From positions 4,487,501-4,551,500 of the forward strand of contig CM029123.1 of the NCBI GenBank assembly GCA_016859345.1: a stretch of DNA of 64,000 bases, written 5' to 3'. Positions 37,071 to 48,169 of the stretch are shown here, in pieces; position 1 is the first letter of the stretch, and each line of letters opens with the position of its first letter. Source of the stretch: Istiophorus platypterus. Lineage: Eukaryota; Chordata; Actinopteri; Istiophoriformes; Istiophoridae. The position numbers were made by a program, and so were the translations under genes. The notes beneath the pieces are model-generated. The model had not been told where the DNA came from. It worked only from the letters and a program-made list of their open reading frames with translations, and did no database searches.

Positions 37071-38720
37071 TCTGATTACAGCTTCGTAATTAGGACAGCT
37101 TCTCAACTCTCACAGATCTTCTTCCACTGTTCTGCTGTGTATGGCAGGAGTTTAGTCCCAGATTCAATATTTACCCTGCACTTCTCTACTTGTACCAGGA
37201 GTTGCCGGGGATAGAGGGGTGAGTTGGGGGTAATATTAATCATGAAATCTACTCCTCGTATGCAGGTGCAGACCAATTAGTAGGATGGCATTTAAAGGAC
37301 TTTAATTAATATTTCGTCACAGATGAAATCAGATTTCAGTTATGTTTAAATGCCTATCACACAGGTTTCAAATACTGAAATCCTGAGTGCTGCATTATTA
37401 GGAGATGGAAGACTGAGATTTAGCTTCCTCTGTTGACACCTCACATGTGTGGTATGTGCATACGTTGGCCCAGTAACAAACTTGGTACATCCTGTATGTT
37501 CAAAGGATGCGAAGAACAGAAGTCCCTTCTCTGATAGGATGATTAGACACAGAGGGAGGGCCGGGAAAGTGGTCTGTGACTTTTGGACCCCACTGTATGT
37601 GAATAGGTATATACAATTTATTTTAGGTTATGTCTTCTATATTACTGTTCTGGCCAGCGCACCTCTTAATTAAATTCAGTTTCACTTTTATTTAGGCTAG
37701 TTATTGTCATGGTGCACTCCATGTACTGCCAAAAGCTGATATTATTTCTATTGATTCATGAATATGTTTAGAAATTGCTTTTCTATCATGTTTTATAAGT
37801 CTGCCTCCCCTTTAGATAAATAACAAGAATCTCTTAGGGTATAGCAGTATTTTGAATCAGATGTAATACCACTTTAAGAACTGCACGTGGCAGCTATTGC
37901 CATCCATCCATAAACAATGCATATTGAATGACCCAAATGAGTACAACTAATATTGCACTACATGTATCTCCCAGCTAAAAAAAAGTAGGTAACACAATCT
38001 CCACTTATACATACTGTATGTTGTGTGTGTTGTTATAAATACAACCCCCCCTCACACACACATACATATAACATATTTGTGTACAAGCACATGTACACAT
38101 ACCTACATACATATCATAATACATATACAATAATACATACCTTCTATACACAAGTATATATTTTTTATCTATATACATTTATTTATATAATATTCAAATA
38201 TATATTCAAAGTAATATATAAGATTGTATCATTGTGTTCAGCGTTATGAAATCACACAAGAGCCGCTGACCTGACTTGGGCCACTTTTTTTCAGCCGCTA
38301 TGGAGGTGGGGGGCTGGGATGGGGGGGTTAAAGGTCAACTGTCACAGGAGCCACGGATGATCCTCTTGGGTAAAGATCCTTGAGACTTTTCCCTTAAACC
38401 AAGACACCATGGCCAGGTTTCACAGGTCTGCCCTGCAGCTGCCCCGGGGCTTGAATACATCTGTGTGTTTATAGGATGGTGCGGTACCACTAGCCACAAA
38501 ACCCCAACCATTTCCCCAGTCAATCGTACATTTGATGTCAATGTTTAAGTGGGCTTACTGGGTTTCCACAACATTGTAGAGTGAGCGTTCAAATTCATAC
38601 CACTGATTGCAATGTTTTCAATTCCTAACGTGAGGTTTGCTGACACTAAAACTTTACTGTAGTCGGCCGTATTCCATTTCTGATGCCGCAGTTGAATAGG
38701 GCCAACACATCAGGAAGGTA
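37071..38720. other. AT-rich unique DNA, no gene seen
   Basis: A degenerate CATA/TACA-rich low-complexity tract lies at 38050-38220. No exon recognised. Confidence 0.55.
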
Positions 38721-38723
38721 ATG

Positions 38724-38739
38724 TTACGTTATAACGTAA
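38724..38739. repeat. Perfect 16-bp palindrome
   Basis: TTACGTTATAACGTAA equals its own reverse complement and contains the octamer GTTATAAC also seen at 25.4 and 26.5 kb. It could be a dimeric transcription factor site or a remnant of the same repeat type. Confidence 0.9.
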
Positions 38740-39194
38740 GGAAACACACTAAATAGCCTTCGCTGGACTTTAAAGAGTAACTTTAGGCCACACATCTAGA
38801 GCTAAATCAGATTTTGGCTGATTTGCATGTCATTCAGTGCCATTAAAGCGTACAGTAAGCACTGATTGGGAATCCACTCAGCCAGAACTAAACTGTGTTT
38901 GCTCTATCCACACTGGAAGAAAAAATCATATTAGCAAAAATAAATGTTGGTGGGTAGTTAGAGAGTCTGATTATGTGTGTCTCAGGCAAATTGGCGGTAA
39001 TGAGTCAAGAGACTGCACTCGTTCACATACATTAAAACAGCAATCATTAGGAAATTAGGGCCCAGATTAATCCTGTTAATGACACACTGGTGCTCATGGG
39101 AAAAAAGGCGGCCCCAGATGTCGGGATGCGGCGCCGTGATTAAGCATCGACTGCGCACGACGGCTCCCTCTCTCGCCTCCTCTCTCTCTCCTCA

Positions 39195-39230
39195 TCCTCC
39201 TCCTCCTCCTCCTCCTCCTCCTCCTCCCCC
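39195..39230. repeat. (TCC)n tract, left arm of an inverted pair
   Basis: Eleven TCC units running into a C run. Complementary to the (GGA)n tract 65 bp further on. Confidence 0.95.
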
Positions 39231-39294
39231 TGCCTGACGGTAACGCGGGGCCGCTCCTGCACAGCGCCGCCACTTGAAATGCAAACGAGGGGAA

Positions 39295-39333
39295 GGAGGA
39301 GGAGGAGGAGGAGGAGGAGGAGGAGGGGGGGGG
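39295..39333. repeat. (GGA)n tract with G run, right arm of an inverted pair
   Basis: About ten GGA units ending in nine G. Together with the (TCC)n tract it can form a hairpin of about 30 bp around a 65-bp CpG-rich loop; each arm alone can form triplex or quadruplex DNA. Glycine- and proline-rich frames over it are artefacts. Confidence 0.95.
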
Positions 39334-39859
39334 TGCAGCCGACTGCTAATGAGAGCAGATCCCTGTGATAAGGCGCGAGAGAGGGAGAAGGAGAAAAGAA
39401 GGGGGGAGAGGGGAGGTGAATAAATTAAAAAAAAAAAAAAAAGAAGCGATCTGAACCGAGGATAAGACGCAGCAGCAGGAACTCTGATGTCCCCAATTAG
39501 GAGGGATGTCACCCCCTGTCTGGGCCGCAGTAATAAAGCCCTCACTCTGTATTCGGAATCACATGGCTCCGACACTGTTAACATTCTAATATCTTGGGCG
39601 TGCGTGGTAACATTAATTACTTGGCCATTTCGATGACTCCTGAATCTCCTTAATGTTTGCTTCCAAATGGAAATCTGAGCTCGGGCTTAGGGAGTGTTAC
39701 ATTAGAAAATAATAAGTAATATTTACCCAACCAGCAAGCAGCCATGCCTGCTTCCGCAACCGCTTCAGTTTCTCCTATTGACTGTTTGGATATACTGTTC
39801 TCCTATACAAAGACAATTACTCTGTGAATTTTAAAAAGAATGTGATCCCTGGAAACGCC

Positions 39860-39891
<32 letters not shown>
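39860..39891. repeat. (CT)n microsatellite
   Basis: About 16 CT units. Another CT-rich, less regular stretch lies at 40575-40630. Confidence 0.95.
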
Positions 39892-39894
<3 letters not shown>

Positions 39895-40780
39895 CCTTTA
39901 GTTTTTTTTTTTTTTATCTTGCATGCAAAAGCCCGCTGTTTGAGAGAGGCTGTGCCACATTTAGATTTAATTACAGGTAGTTTGAAATCTATGCAAATCT
40001 CCCCCGATCTATGCCTATCAGGCGAGCCGGATAATTGAAGGCAAAATCTTCCCAAACAAATTCCTGCTACCATTAAAATTCATGGTTTTACCTTGAGATT
40101 CCTGTCAGTGGACACTTCTCCCTCTCTCTGAGAAACAAACACTCTTGTTCTTTTAGTTGCTGCAATATATATATACACACACACACCACACAGCAGATCA
40201 GGAATTGGAGGAGGAATGAACACTCTTCAGACTGTGACTCCAAACGGTGAACTTTCATCTGGCGGCAGCCGTGTCTACTGTATTGTTTTCAAAGTGTAGT
40301 GAACCCAAAAGAGAAAAGGGTAAAGCCATTTGGGTGTGTGTATACAGCAGAAATGTGTTCTTTTGGGGGTGGCAATATAAGAGGAGCCCCTAGATAAAGG
40401 AGAAAAAAGATTACAATTTTTCTCCCCCATGTTGTGGCGGCAGAGCTGCCAGCGAGGAGGCTGAGGAGAGCAGCGAATGTAATGGTTGTATTACTGCACT
40501 CGGCGATGCATTATTAATGCAAACGTGATCAAGGCAGGTGGACAAGCCCAGGAGAGATAGCGCTGCTTAATGAACAGCCCCCTCTCCCTCTCTCTCCCTC
40601 TCTCTGCCTCTGCCTCGCTCTGCCTCTGCAGAACAAGGCCTGGCAGCTGTTAGTGTTGCACTGTGAGGTGTGAGCTGCTGTACCTTTGTGGTTAAGGTAG
40701 CCCCCTATTTAATTAACAAATAATCTGCAGCCGCTTCTAATTGACTCTGCTCACAGACCGGTGCACGTGTCAGGTCCGTG

Positions 40781-43700
40781 GTCATGCCCATCTGCGTTTT
40801 ACACGGAGAACCTAAACGGGTGTTTTATGCCATTAATCATTGGGCTTTTTCTTTTTCCTTTCTTTTTCTATTGTGCAGGGCTGTGCCGGTTTGCCGAAAT
40901 GATCTGAGTGATACACGTGTTGAAATCCCTCAAAGGGAAAGTATTTCACATTGCCTTTTTCACATGACAAGAAAAGGGATTTCCTTAATGCACAGAGTTG
41001 GCCTCAGCAGCAGTGTATGTAGGACCGGTGCAAAATCAAATGCTGGGGCAGTGACAGGGTAGAAATGTTAAAAAAAAAAATCCCCACATCTGGAGCCACT
41101 AGACTCATTTGGAACTAAATCTGAAAATAAACTTGCTAATGCACATTTATGGACATCTGAAATAGGTTATCACAGAGGTTCATACAGGTTCTCTCAAATT
41201 CTATTTCCAGCACCGTTTCCCAGCGACTAACTCTCTAAGATATAGATCTCACAACGCAACAGTGACTGATTATCTCTAAAACTATTGTGTAAAACCTGGT
41301 GCTGCAGCCACTAATCCTGCTAAGGTACCATGTGCTATTCCCTATTTTAAAAAGGGCTCCCTGTATGAAGCCTCATTGCAGGACATGTGATTATTTAGAG
41401 GATGTTAAATTCACGCGTAATCTTCATGGTTTGTAGGAAAATTGCTGATGTGTGCTCCGAGGATTGCTTTTATAGAGGATAAAATCAATTTGACTTTAAA
41501 TTTTCATTTAATTTTTAGAGTCTGGCAAAGCACTGGCTTTAGCAATACATGTTTTTAAGTCACATACTGCCCCCTAGTGTGAGTGTAAAGTATTACAGCT
41601 TTGAGTCAGTGCATCTGCCCCTGACTGGCAGCCTGCTCCAGCAGGATATGCTGCTATACGCAGAGAGGCGTCGTAGAAAAACTGTAATATATACGTTTAG
41701 GAGAAAGCACTTTGTTTTTAGTACTTGTTTTTGTGAGTTCGTGTTTCTAAACAATGGCACAATATGAGAGCGTTTTGGATTTAAAGAAGCTGAGTGGAGG
41801 CAAATTATTTTCCCAAATCTGCTTTCACTGCAATTAAAGTCCGACTACATGACTGTGTTCACTGAGGTTACGCAGGGCCAGAGCCAGAGTGGAGCTCAGG
41901 GAACTCTAAGGGTCCAAGGAATGAATGGGGCTCAATGCAGTTTCTAACACAGTGCTCTGTTTACCATCGCGTGTGTGTGCTGCATTCCTTTATACTCAAA
42001 TCCCTAAGGTAAAACCAGCACCGAGCAGGTGAATCCCCAACCCCAGCCTTGGACCCCATGCTGTTTTGCAGGGGACTGCAGTCTGCAAAGGGCCTACAGG
42101 GCCCTGCAGTAAAGATTTCAATGCCGACAAGGAACCAGCAGCAATAATGCAAAAAGTGGAAAGATAGGTGGGCAGGTAGCCAGGTAGAGGTACAGTCACA
42201 TTAGCACAGGTATGATGCACTGACATAGACAAAGACAGAAAACATACACATACATATACTCATTGATTTAGCCATGTTCAGCTCTTCAGACAGGTAGGAC
42301 TAGGGTTAATGGAATACTTATGGATGTAGTGTGTCTGAGGCTGAGGGAAAGATTGGGGTGGAGGTGGGATTTGGGGTCGCAGTGCTGCTCACCGCCTCGG
42401 TGAAGCCCCCGCTAACTGACAGAGCGCATCTCTTCGCCAAGCTGGATTACGTGCATGTCAGGCTAGACAGAGCAGATAGCTGGGTTTTCCATATCACACC
42501 GGACGTACACACCGTAGTAACACCTACACATACAGTCTGCCCTTTTACGAAGGATTTGGTCATGGAACAGTTATTTATGACTCCAGATAGAGACACAGGC
42601 ATGGGGAAATTATTCTAGGATTATATAGATGATGCTTGAAAGCCATCAGTGTTATGAATTTGAATGAGATGATAATATTTTTGGCTGTGATGGGGAATTA
42701 TTTTATAGAGCGGGGATAGAGCAGTAATATGTTACAGCTGTTAACTCTGACATGCAGGATTTAGAATCTGGAGTGATTTGAATTGCTGAAATCGGTTGGG
42801 ATCTAGAAATACAATGATTGTGCTCGTTTCTAAAATAGGCGAAATAAACCATGTGAAACCTTCGCATTTCTCAATTTATAATGAAAAGTGATGACTCAAA
42901 CTGTCAGTATTTAGAACTTGTTTAGATTCAATCAGCTCTGAACGCATCCCAAACCAAGGTAAATCTAAGCAAGGCGCTTTGTAATACCACTGCAAGCCAA
43001 AGGTACAATTGTATCTCAAGAACAACTTGTCATTATATTTCAGCCAAGCAAAAATAAACATTTGGATACCGTGAAGCCAAGAATTGATTGTGGCTTTGGG
43101 GAGGGTAACATTGTAGCCCATGTAGCTTTGCCCGAGGCTGAAGCTTACCAGTGCTTTTATACATAGTTTATTCCTACCTGTTCTCTCTCCATGTTTTGGA
43201 CCTGTATGATAGCATCTGCTTCAATTCCCCAGTCTGAGCAATCTGTTTGAATCCACAAGGTTGTGAATAAAACAAACCTGCTCTCCTGCTCAGCTTAGTG
43301 TATAATGCAGGACCTCGCCATTGGTCATGAATTGACAAAGTCCACATAGAGCTATATCCCACACCCTTACCTGCTGGAAATAGCCATACAACAGATGTGC
43401 TGCTACCAAGCAATGAGGTGGGAGGAACTGCATGACGGCGTGGAGAATTCTCGTCGAGCAGTGCAGGAAAAAACCTTCGGTGAAGACAGGCAGAAAATAG
43501 GACATTATGTTCGGAGGGAGTGGACTCCCGAGTTCACCCCCCGAAGACCGCGGTTCAAGGTGTGGAGTGGACACTGGACAAGAAGTGCTGGGCGAGGGAG
43601 GCGTGCTAACAAAGCCACAGCCACCAGCCTAGTCTCAGGGAGACGCTAAGCCTGAATATTTCATGGCTCCTCCAAGCACAAAAAGACTACAAAACTGACC

Positions 43701-44339
43701 TGGCTCATTTGGAGCCGTGTGCTAGCTGAAGGTCAGGACCTGCAAACACAGAGGCAGGGGCAAAAGACTTGTGAGAGAAAAAGGCCAAACACCAAACACA
43801 TATCTAATGCTTAATAATATCTTTTTTTTTTCATCTTGTTGTTTCTCTATTCGCATACTGTAGATTTAAAGCTTACAAAATGTAGCGCATGTGTTATTTT
43901 TGAGCACTTGAGACTCCCATTCACTCCAGAGCAGATACAGTTGCTTCATTAGATTGATGTATTTTCCTTCTAGTTGTAAATGCACAAAGTTGCTCTTTTA
44001 TTATAGAAAGCCTTGACAAGGTGGGTGTAAAATTCACATTCACTCACTTCTCCTAACAACACAAAAGAGAAAACAATGGGGCGGTTTATACCCTGCAGAC
44101 CCTAAAGGGAGGCGTTTAGCTCCTTGTGACTTTGTGTGCAAAGCAACCCAAACTCCCCACGCTGGCGCATGGCAGAGAACAACAGCAAGAACTCAAGGGC
44201 TGTCTCTGACAAAAGGGAGCAGGATAGCGGTGTCTGAAACCCCTGTGTACCTCTTCTCCTATTCCCTCCCTAATCAATATCAAAAGCAACAAAAACGCAG
44301 GCGCGAGGAAGACACATAAAAACACACGCAAAAGCAAAC
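40781..44339. other. Mostly unique DNA, no confirmed gene
   Basis: Contains a CTCF-like site (41568-41580) and two patches with more CpG than the background, 42360-42520 and 43420-43640. Each patch carries an open frame of 84-95 codons on the plus strand (42331-42618, 43395-43649) with no recognisable domain. Neither has a convincing pair of splice sites, so I do not call them genes. Confidence 0.45.
41568..41580 (-). promoter_or_regulatory. CTCF-like core motif, minus orientation
   Basis: The plus strand reads TGCCCCCTAGTGT. Its reverse complement ACACTAGGGGGCA matches the strong CTCF core CCACTAGGGGGCA except at the second base. Binding is not shown. Confidence 0.35.
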
Positions 44340-45480
44340 AAATGCCTGTTCAGTGGGGGGAGAGAATTAGAGCACGGCGCCATCTCCCCATCTTACCTGT
44401 CATTATCTGCTTTAGCTCTTAATGAGTGCTCCTCTACACTTGGTCACATCACATTTGTTTTATACAAGTCCCTTTGAACAGCTGAGAGATATTGAGCCTC
44501 CTTTGATCATGGAATCCGTCTGAATTTCAAATCAGATATGAACCTCCCCCCATATCTCGAGCTAGGTCGTCTCCACATTTTCAGTCACTATTTTGTTTGT
44601 TTATACACCAGCCAAGGAAAAAAAAAGGGGGGGGGGTAGAAAGAAAGAAAGAAATCACATCACGAAAAAGTGAAGATGTGGGAGCCTTGGAGAAGGAGCA
44701 TGTGGGCTGTATAAATTTTGTTCATTAATGTTTATGAATTTAACTGAGAAATAATAAAAGTATAAAAGAGAAACATTGCAACAAGATGCTGTGGTGTGTC
44801 TGCTTTTTTATTATATATATTTTGTTTTTTTGAAGGCAGCCGTCCTCTAATGATGACCCTTGGCATGCTGTGGCACCTGGGACCTCTCCTAGCATGAGGG
44901 AGGCTGATGAAAATTAGCCCATTCACATTTCAAACAGAATTTGGCCTGGCCCCTGATCACAGTGCTGGGGCCCCCCTCACGGTCCTGCAGAGAGAACACG
45001 CACCACCAGAAAAGATCCCCACCCGGCCACAGCCTCTCCCCTGGCTATCATTGCGGGAACACATGGTGACATGACTGTGGGACGCGAGGGGTCTGGATGT
45101 ACTCCGGCTGTTATTCCCTGTTAAAAGATTTAAACCATTGGGGTATGATAGGTCCCTTTGATGTTTGCTAAGCATAGAGCTAGGGAACATGGGAGAAAGG
45201 AGAAAGAGAAGGAGAAAGGGGGGAGAGGTGGGGTGAGGTATAGTGGTGATGGTAGCGGTGATGCGGGGCAGAGGCTTGTTACTAGAAGGCAATCATCTTT
45301 GTGGAGCCACACCAGAGAAGGGAGGAGATGTGTTGAACCTCTTTTTCAACGCAGCCACGCCAACAAAGGGAAGATAAAAGACAGAGGTTGGAGCCGGGGC
45401 CAAGTCCCACTCTGAAGCCAAGATTACTGCCAGCACAAAGTTTCGGCACTTCTACCACTCCAACAACTTTTTACGTTCCT
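44340..45480. promoter_or_regulatory. Candidate conserved non-coding block
   Basis: Two unique blocks, 44340-44600 and 44930-45180, separated by low-complexity DNA ((GAAA)n at 44638-44654 after nine G). Both have TCF/LEF-type sites: CTTTGATC near 44502 and CTTTGATG near 45156. The part 45180-45240 is a polypurine tract. Enhancer role is inferred. Confidence 0.3.
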
Positions 45481-47279
45481 AATTGCCCCCAATTTGGTTC
45501 TTATTTATAGAGGTTTGAAAGGGTAGTGGACATCACAGTCAAAGTGAGATTATTTTTCATACTATAGGAATTCTTCAGCATAATGTGAAAAATGCTAATT
45601 AGATTTTTTTTTTTGTTTTGTTTTGGTTTTTTTTTTTCAAAATTGAGGTGAGAAGATCAAAATTAAGGTACATAACATTGTGGCTTTGCTTTTTATAAAC
45701 ACTGTTAGCTGTGTCACAATAACATACTACACACCAGTCCAAACAAGAATGTGTTCAAACTGGAAATAATCACTCACAAAAGACAGTATGTATACTAAAA
45801 ATTCAAATAAAAAAAAAAACAGTGTACTGTTGATATACACGGTTGTCCCACAATGCAATGCACAAGGGAAATTGAGGAGTTGGTCACGGCTGCAAAAATT
45901 AAAACAAGTCGCAAATGATGACAGTTCCATGAAGATATTGGATAGACTGACTCCTGGTTTAACTTTGACCAACCAGACTTTTTGCTGTTGTATGCACTGA
46001 GCAGTGATTGAAGATTAACATTATAATGACAATGATATTACCAATGTGCTCACTTTTAATTTCACATCCGATTAATTTGGTGCAGAAACACTGGTCCAAA
46101 TGAAGTTGCTAATATGGGCAAACGGTTACACCCCGTATGATTGTCTGAGCGTTCATATTTCTTGCCTCATTAGACCAAGTTTTAGCAATGTCACTGCAGT
46201 ATGAGATCCCAACCATTACTTTGGTGCTAATAACATAATCATAACCAACAGAACCAATGGCTGGAGATATGAAATTAAATCCCAAACTAAAAAAAAAAAA
46301 GGTCCTCCAACAGTGTTTTGTTTATATTGTTTATTTTCTTTGCTTTACCTGTATGTGAACAGAAATGAAAATGTGTTGTGTGAGAAAGAAACTAGCTTTC
46401 TTTAAATTTTTTTTTTACCCACATTTTACATCGTTATACTTGAAATTGTATGTATTTATCTATATAACTGAATCTGTGGCCATAGATTTCAGCTATCTAG
46501 AAGTTACATAACACAAGATAGACTTAGGAATTCTAATGTGACGATACCTGCTGTTACTCCTAAGATGAAACTTGTGATAGAACTGTGATCAACATTTTTC
46601 CGGAGAATAAAAAAATATATATTTTATATTTTGATACCTAGAATGATTTTTTTGATACCTGGTGTTTGCTTGGTGTCAAATGATTATTTCACAACTTAAA
46701 TTTTTTCCCATAAGCTCGAAAGAAGAAATGTATTATTTACTGTAAAAGGACTCTGTCATAGTCCTTTGCTAATGTTTAGTAATGTAAACTTTATCTTTTC
46801 ATCTACACCATATACATTAATAGAGAATCCAAAATGTTCATAAATGAATGGGAGTAGCAGAAGTTTTAGCCTCTGTTGAATGACTGGTGTATAATGATCT
46901 GAGCCTTACATTTGTCCTGTGGGTTTGTATGCCAGTGTCTGTGTTTGTGTTTTTGTGTATGTATACACTGCATCCTCCTTCATGCTACAGCATTTTGGAG
47001 ACAGATGGAAGACAGTCTCAGCAAAGGGAATACTAAAGATCTGAAAGTGTTTTAGAAACAATTAAAATCTTTGATGGTTTAATCTGTTCACATCAAAAGC
47101 AACAATCCCTCTGTTTGATTTTCTTTTGATGACACAGTATAAAACCGATTGAGCCAACTGTTCACCAGCACTGATGTAAACCACGGAGAACATAGAAGTG
47201 CTGTATAATATATACTACTTCAGTGTTTTCATGTAAAAACTAAAAGTCATAGGACAACAATATGCAGATAAAACTAGTT
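45481..47279. other. AT-rich unique DNA, no gene seen
   Basis: T-rich tract at 45606-45640 and A runs near 45808 and 46290. No exon or repeat family recognised. Confidence 0.55.
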
Positions 47280-47710
47280 AATAATTGGAGGCCAAGTGTT
47301 TTATTTGCCCTAATCTTTTGGTTAAATGTTTGGCTCCGGGGGAATCACCAGAGAATTTTTAATCAGCACAGCGTCAGAGGACAAAAGTCTTATCAAACTG
47401 CCTAAGAAGCATTATTCTGACCTATTTCATCGCTGTCTTTGTGCATGTTCATTAGACACTTAATCACAGGGGGGAGTACTTCATAGGCGAGGGGATTAGT
47501 TGAGTCAGGGAGGCTTTTTGACATTCTAAGATTGTTCCAGCGGGTCACTCCCTCCTCACTTTCCTCCTGAAATCTGACTTCACTCCTCGCCTAGATACTC
47601 TTACAATCTGACGTTTTCTAGGGAGCAAATCCATTTACCTGTCCTTACATTAACGAATATTCAAAGGAAGATCTGCATTGCCCCACACCTTGCGTCAATG
47701 TGCTGACAGT
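47280..47710. promoter_or_regulatory. Candidate conserved non-coding block
   Basis: Unique, balanced composition with features such as TTTTTAATCAGCACAGCG, TTCATTAGACACTTAATCAC (NKX-like CACTTAA core) and ACATTAACGAATATTCAA. No open frame of note. The pattern fits a developmental enhancer, without proof. Confidence 0.35.
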
Positions 47711-48064
47711 CTAATTATGCAGGCTAGTTTTATTGGAGTCATGCTGCTTTTGTCAAACTGTCTTTTTTTGGTCTGAAAAAAGTAAAAATGGTCAAACTAG
47801 GAAAAAAGTGTTTTGACAGGTATTGTTTTGAGAATTTGCTTTCCATAACACATATCTCCTTCTTTATAATTTACACGTTCTTCAGCAGAAATCAAACCAC
47901 CCCCCAGCCTATGTGCATCTGATGACCCCTGACCACTGAGATTTGCACTTTCGTGTTGCATGCAGTATGTTTACAATTGTCTAAAAGCGGTGTAAATTGA
48001 ATTTCGCTGTATGTTCCCGACAGTGACTACAAGTGTAAAGTGGCGTGTACAGAGTTGTACTTAC

Positions 48065-48122
48065 CACTCCTCTGGGGCCCCGACCCTCCCTCACTGTTCC
48101 ATCAGGGCTCAGGATGATGGCT
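48065..48122 (-). CDS. Candidate internal exon (58 nt), gene unknown
   Basis: On the minus strand a pyrimidine-rich stretch (TTTTCCTCCTGCTCTCAG, ending at 48123) is followed by a 58-base segment and then a perfect donor GTAAGT (48064-48059). One of the three frames is open through the segment and encodes IILSPDGTVREGRGPRGV; the other two contain stops. The flanks are stop-rich soon after the donor, as expected of introns. The length is short but within the range of vertebrate exons. The peptide is not one I recognise. Alternatives are an exon of a non-coding RNA, a minimal first exon (an ATG lies 47 bases upstream in the same frame), or a chance match of splice signals. This is the only place in the window where acceptor, open frame and consensus donor coincide well. 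Confidence 0.3.
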
Positions 48123-48169
48123 CTGAGAGCAGGAGGAAAATAATCAATAACTAACAGAGCATCCTGCAT

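Larger units (their letters stand above)
39060..40780. promoter_or_regulatory. Candidate regulatory region with a CpG-rich core
   Basis: The part 39100-39290 is rich in CpG (GCGGCGCCG, GCGCACGACGG, AACGCGGGG), unlike nearly all of the window, and is flanked by polypyrimidine and polypurine tracts. Downstream, 39590-39770, 39930-40080 and 40430-40780 are unique blocks with homeodomain and octamer motifs (ATGCAAAT at 39991-39998, TTAATTAAC near 40714, GCATTATTAATGC near 40507). This could be an unmethylated CpG island with enhancer flanks, or the promoter of an unannotated non-coding transcript. No TATA box or exon was identified. Confidence 0.4.

Noticed and set aside
39192..39584. 130-codon minus-strand frame rich in glycine and proline
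   Set aside because: Produced by the GGA/TCC tracts and A/T runs; low-complexity artefact.
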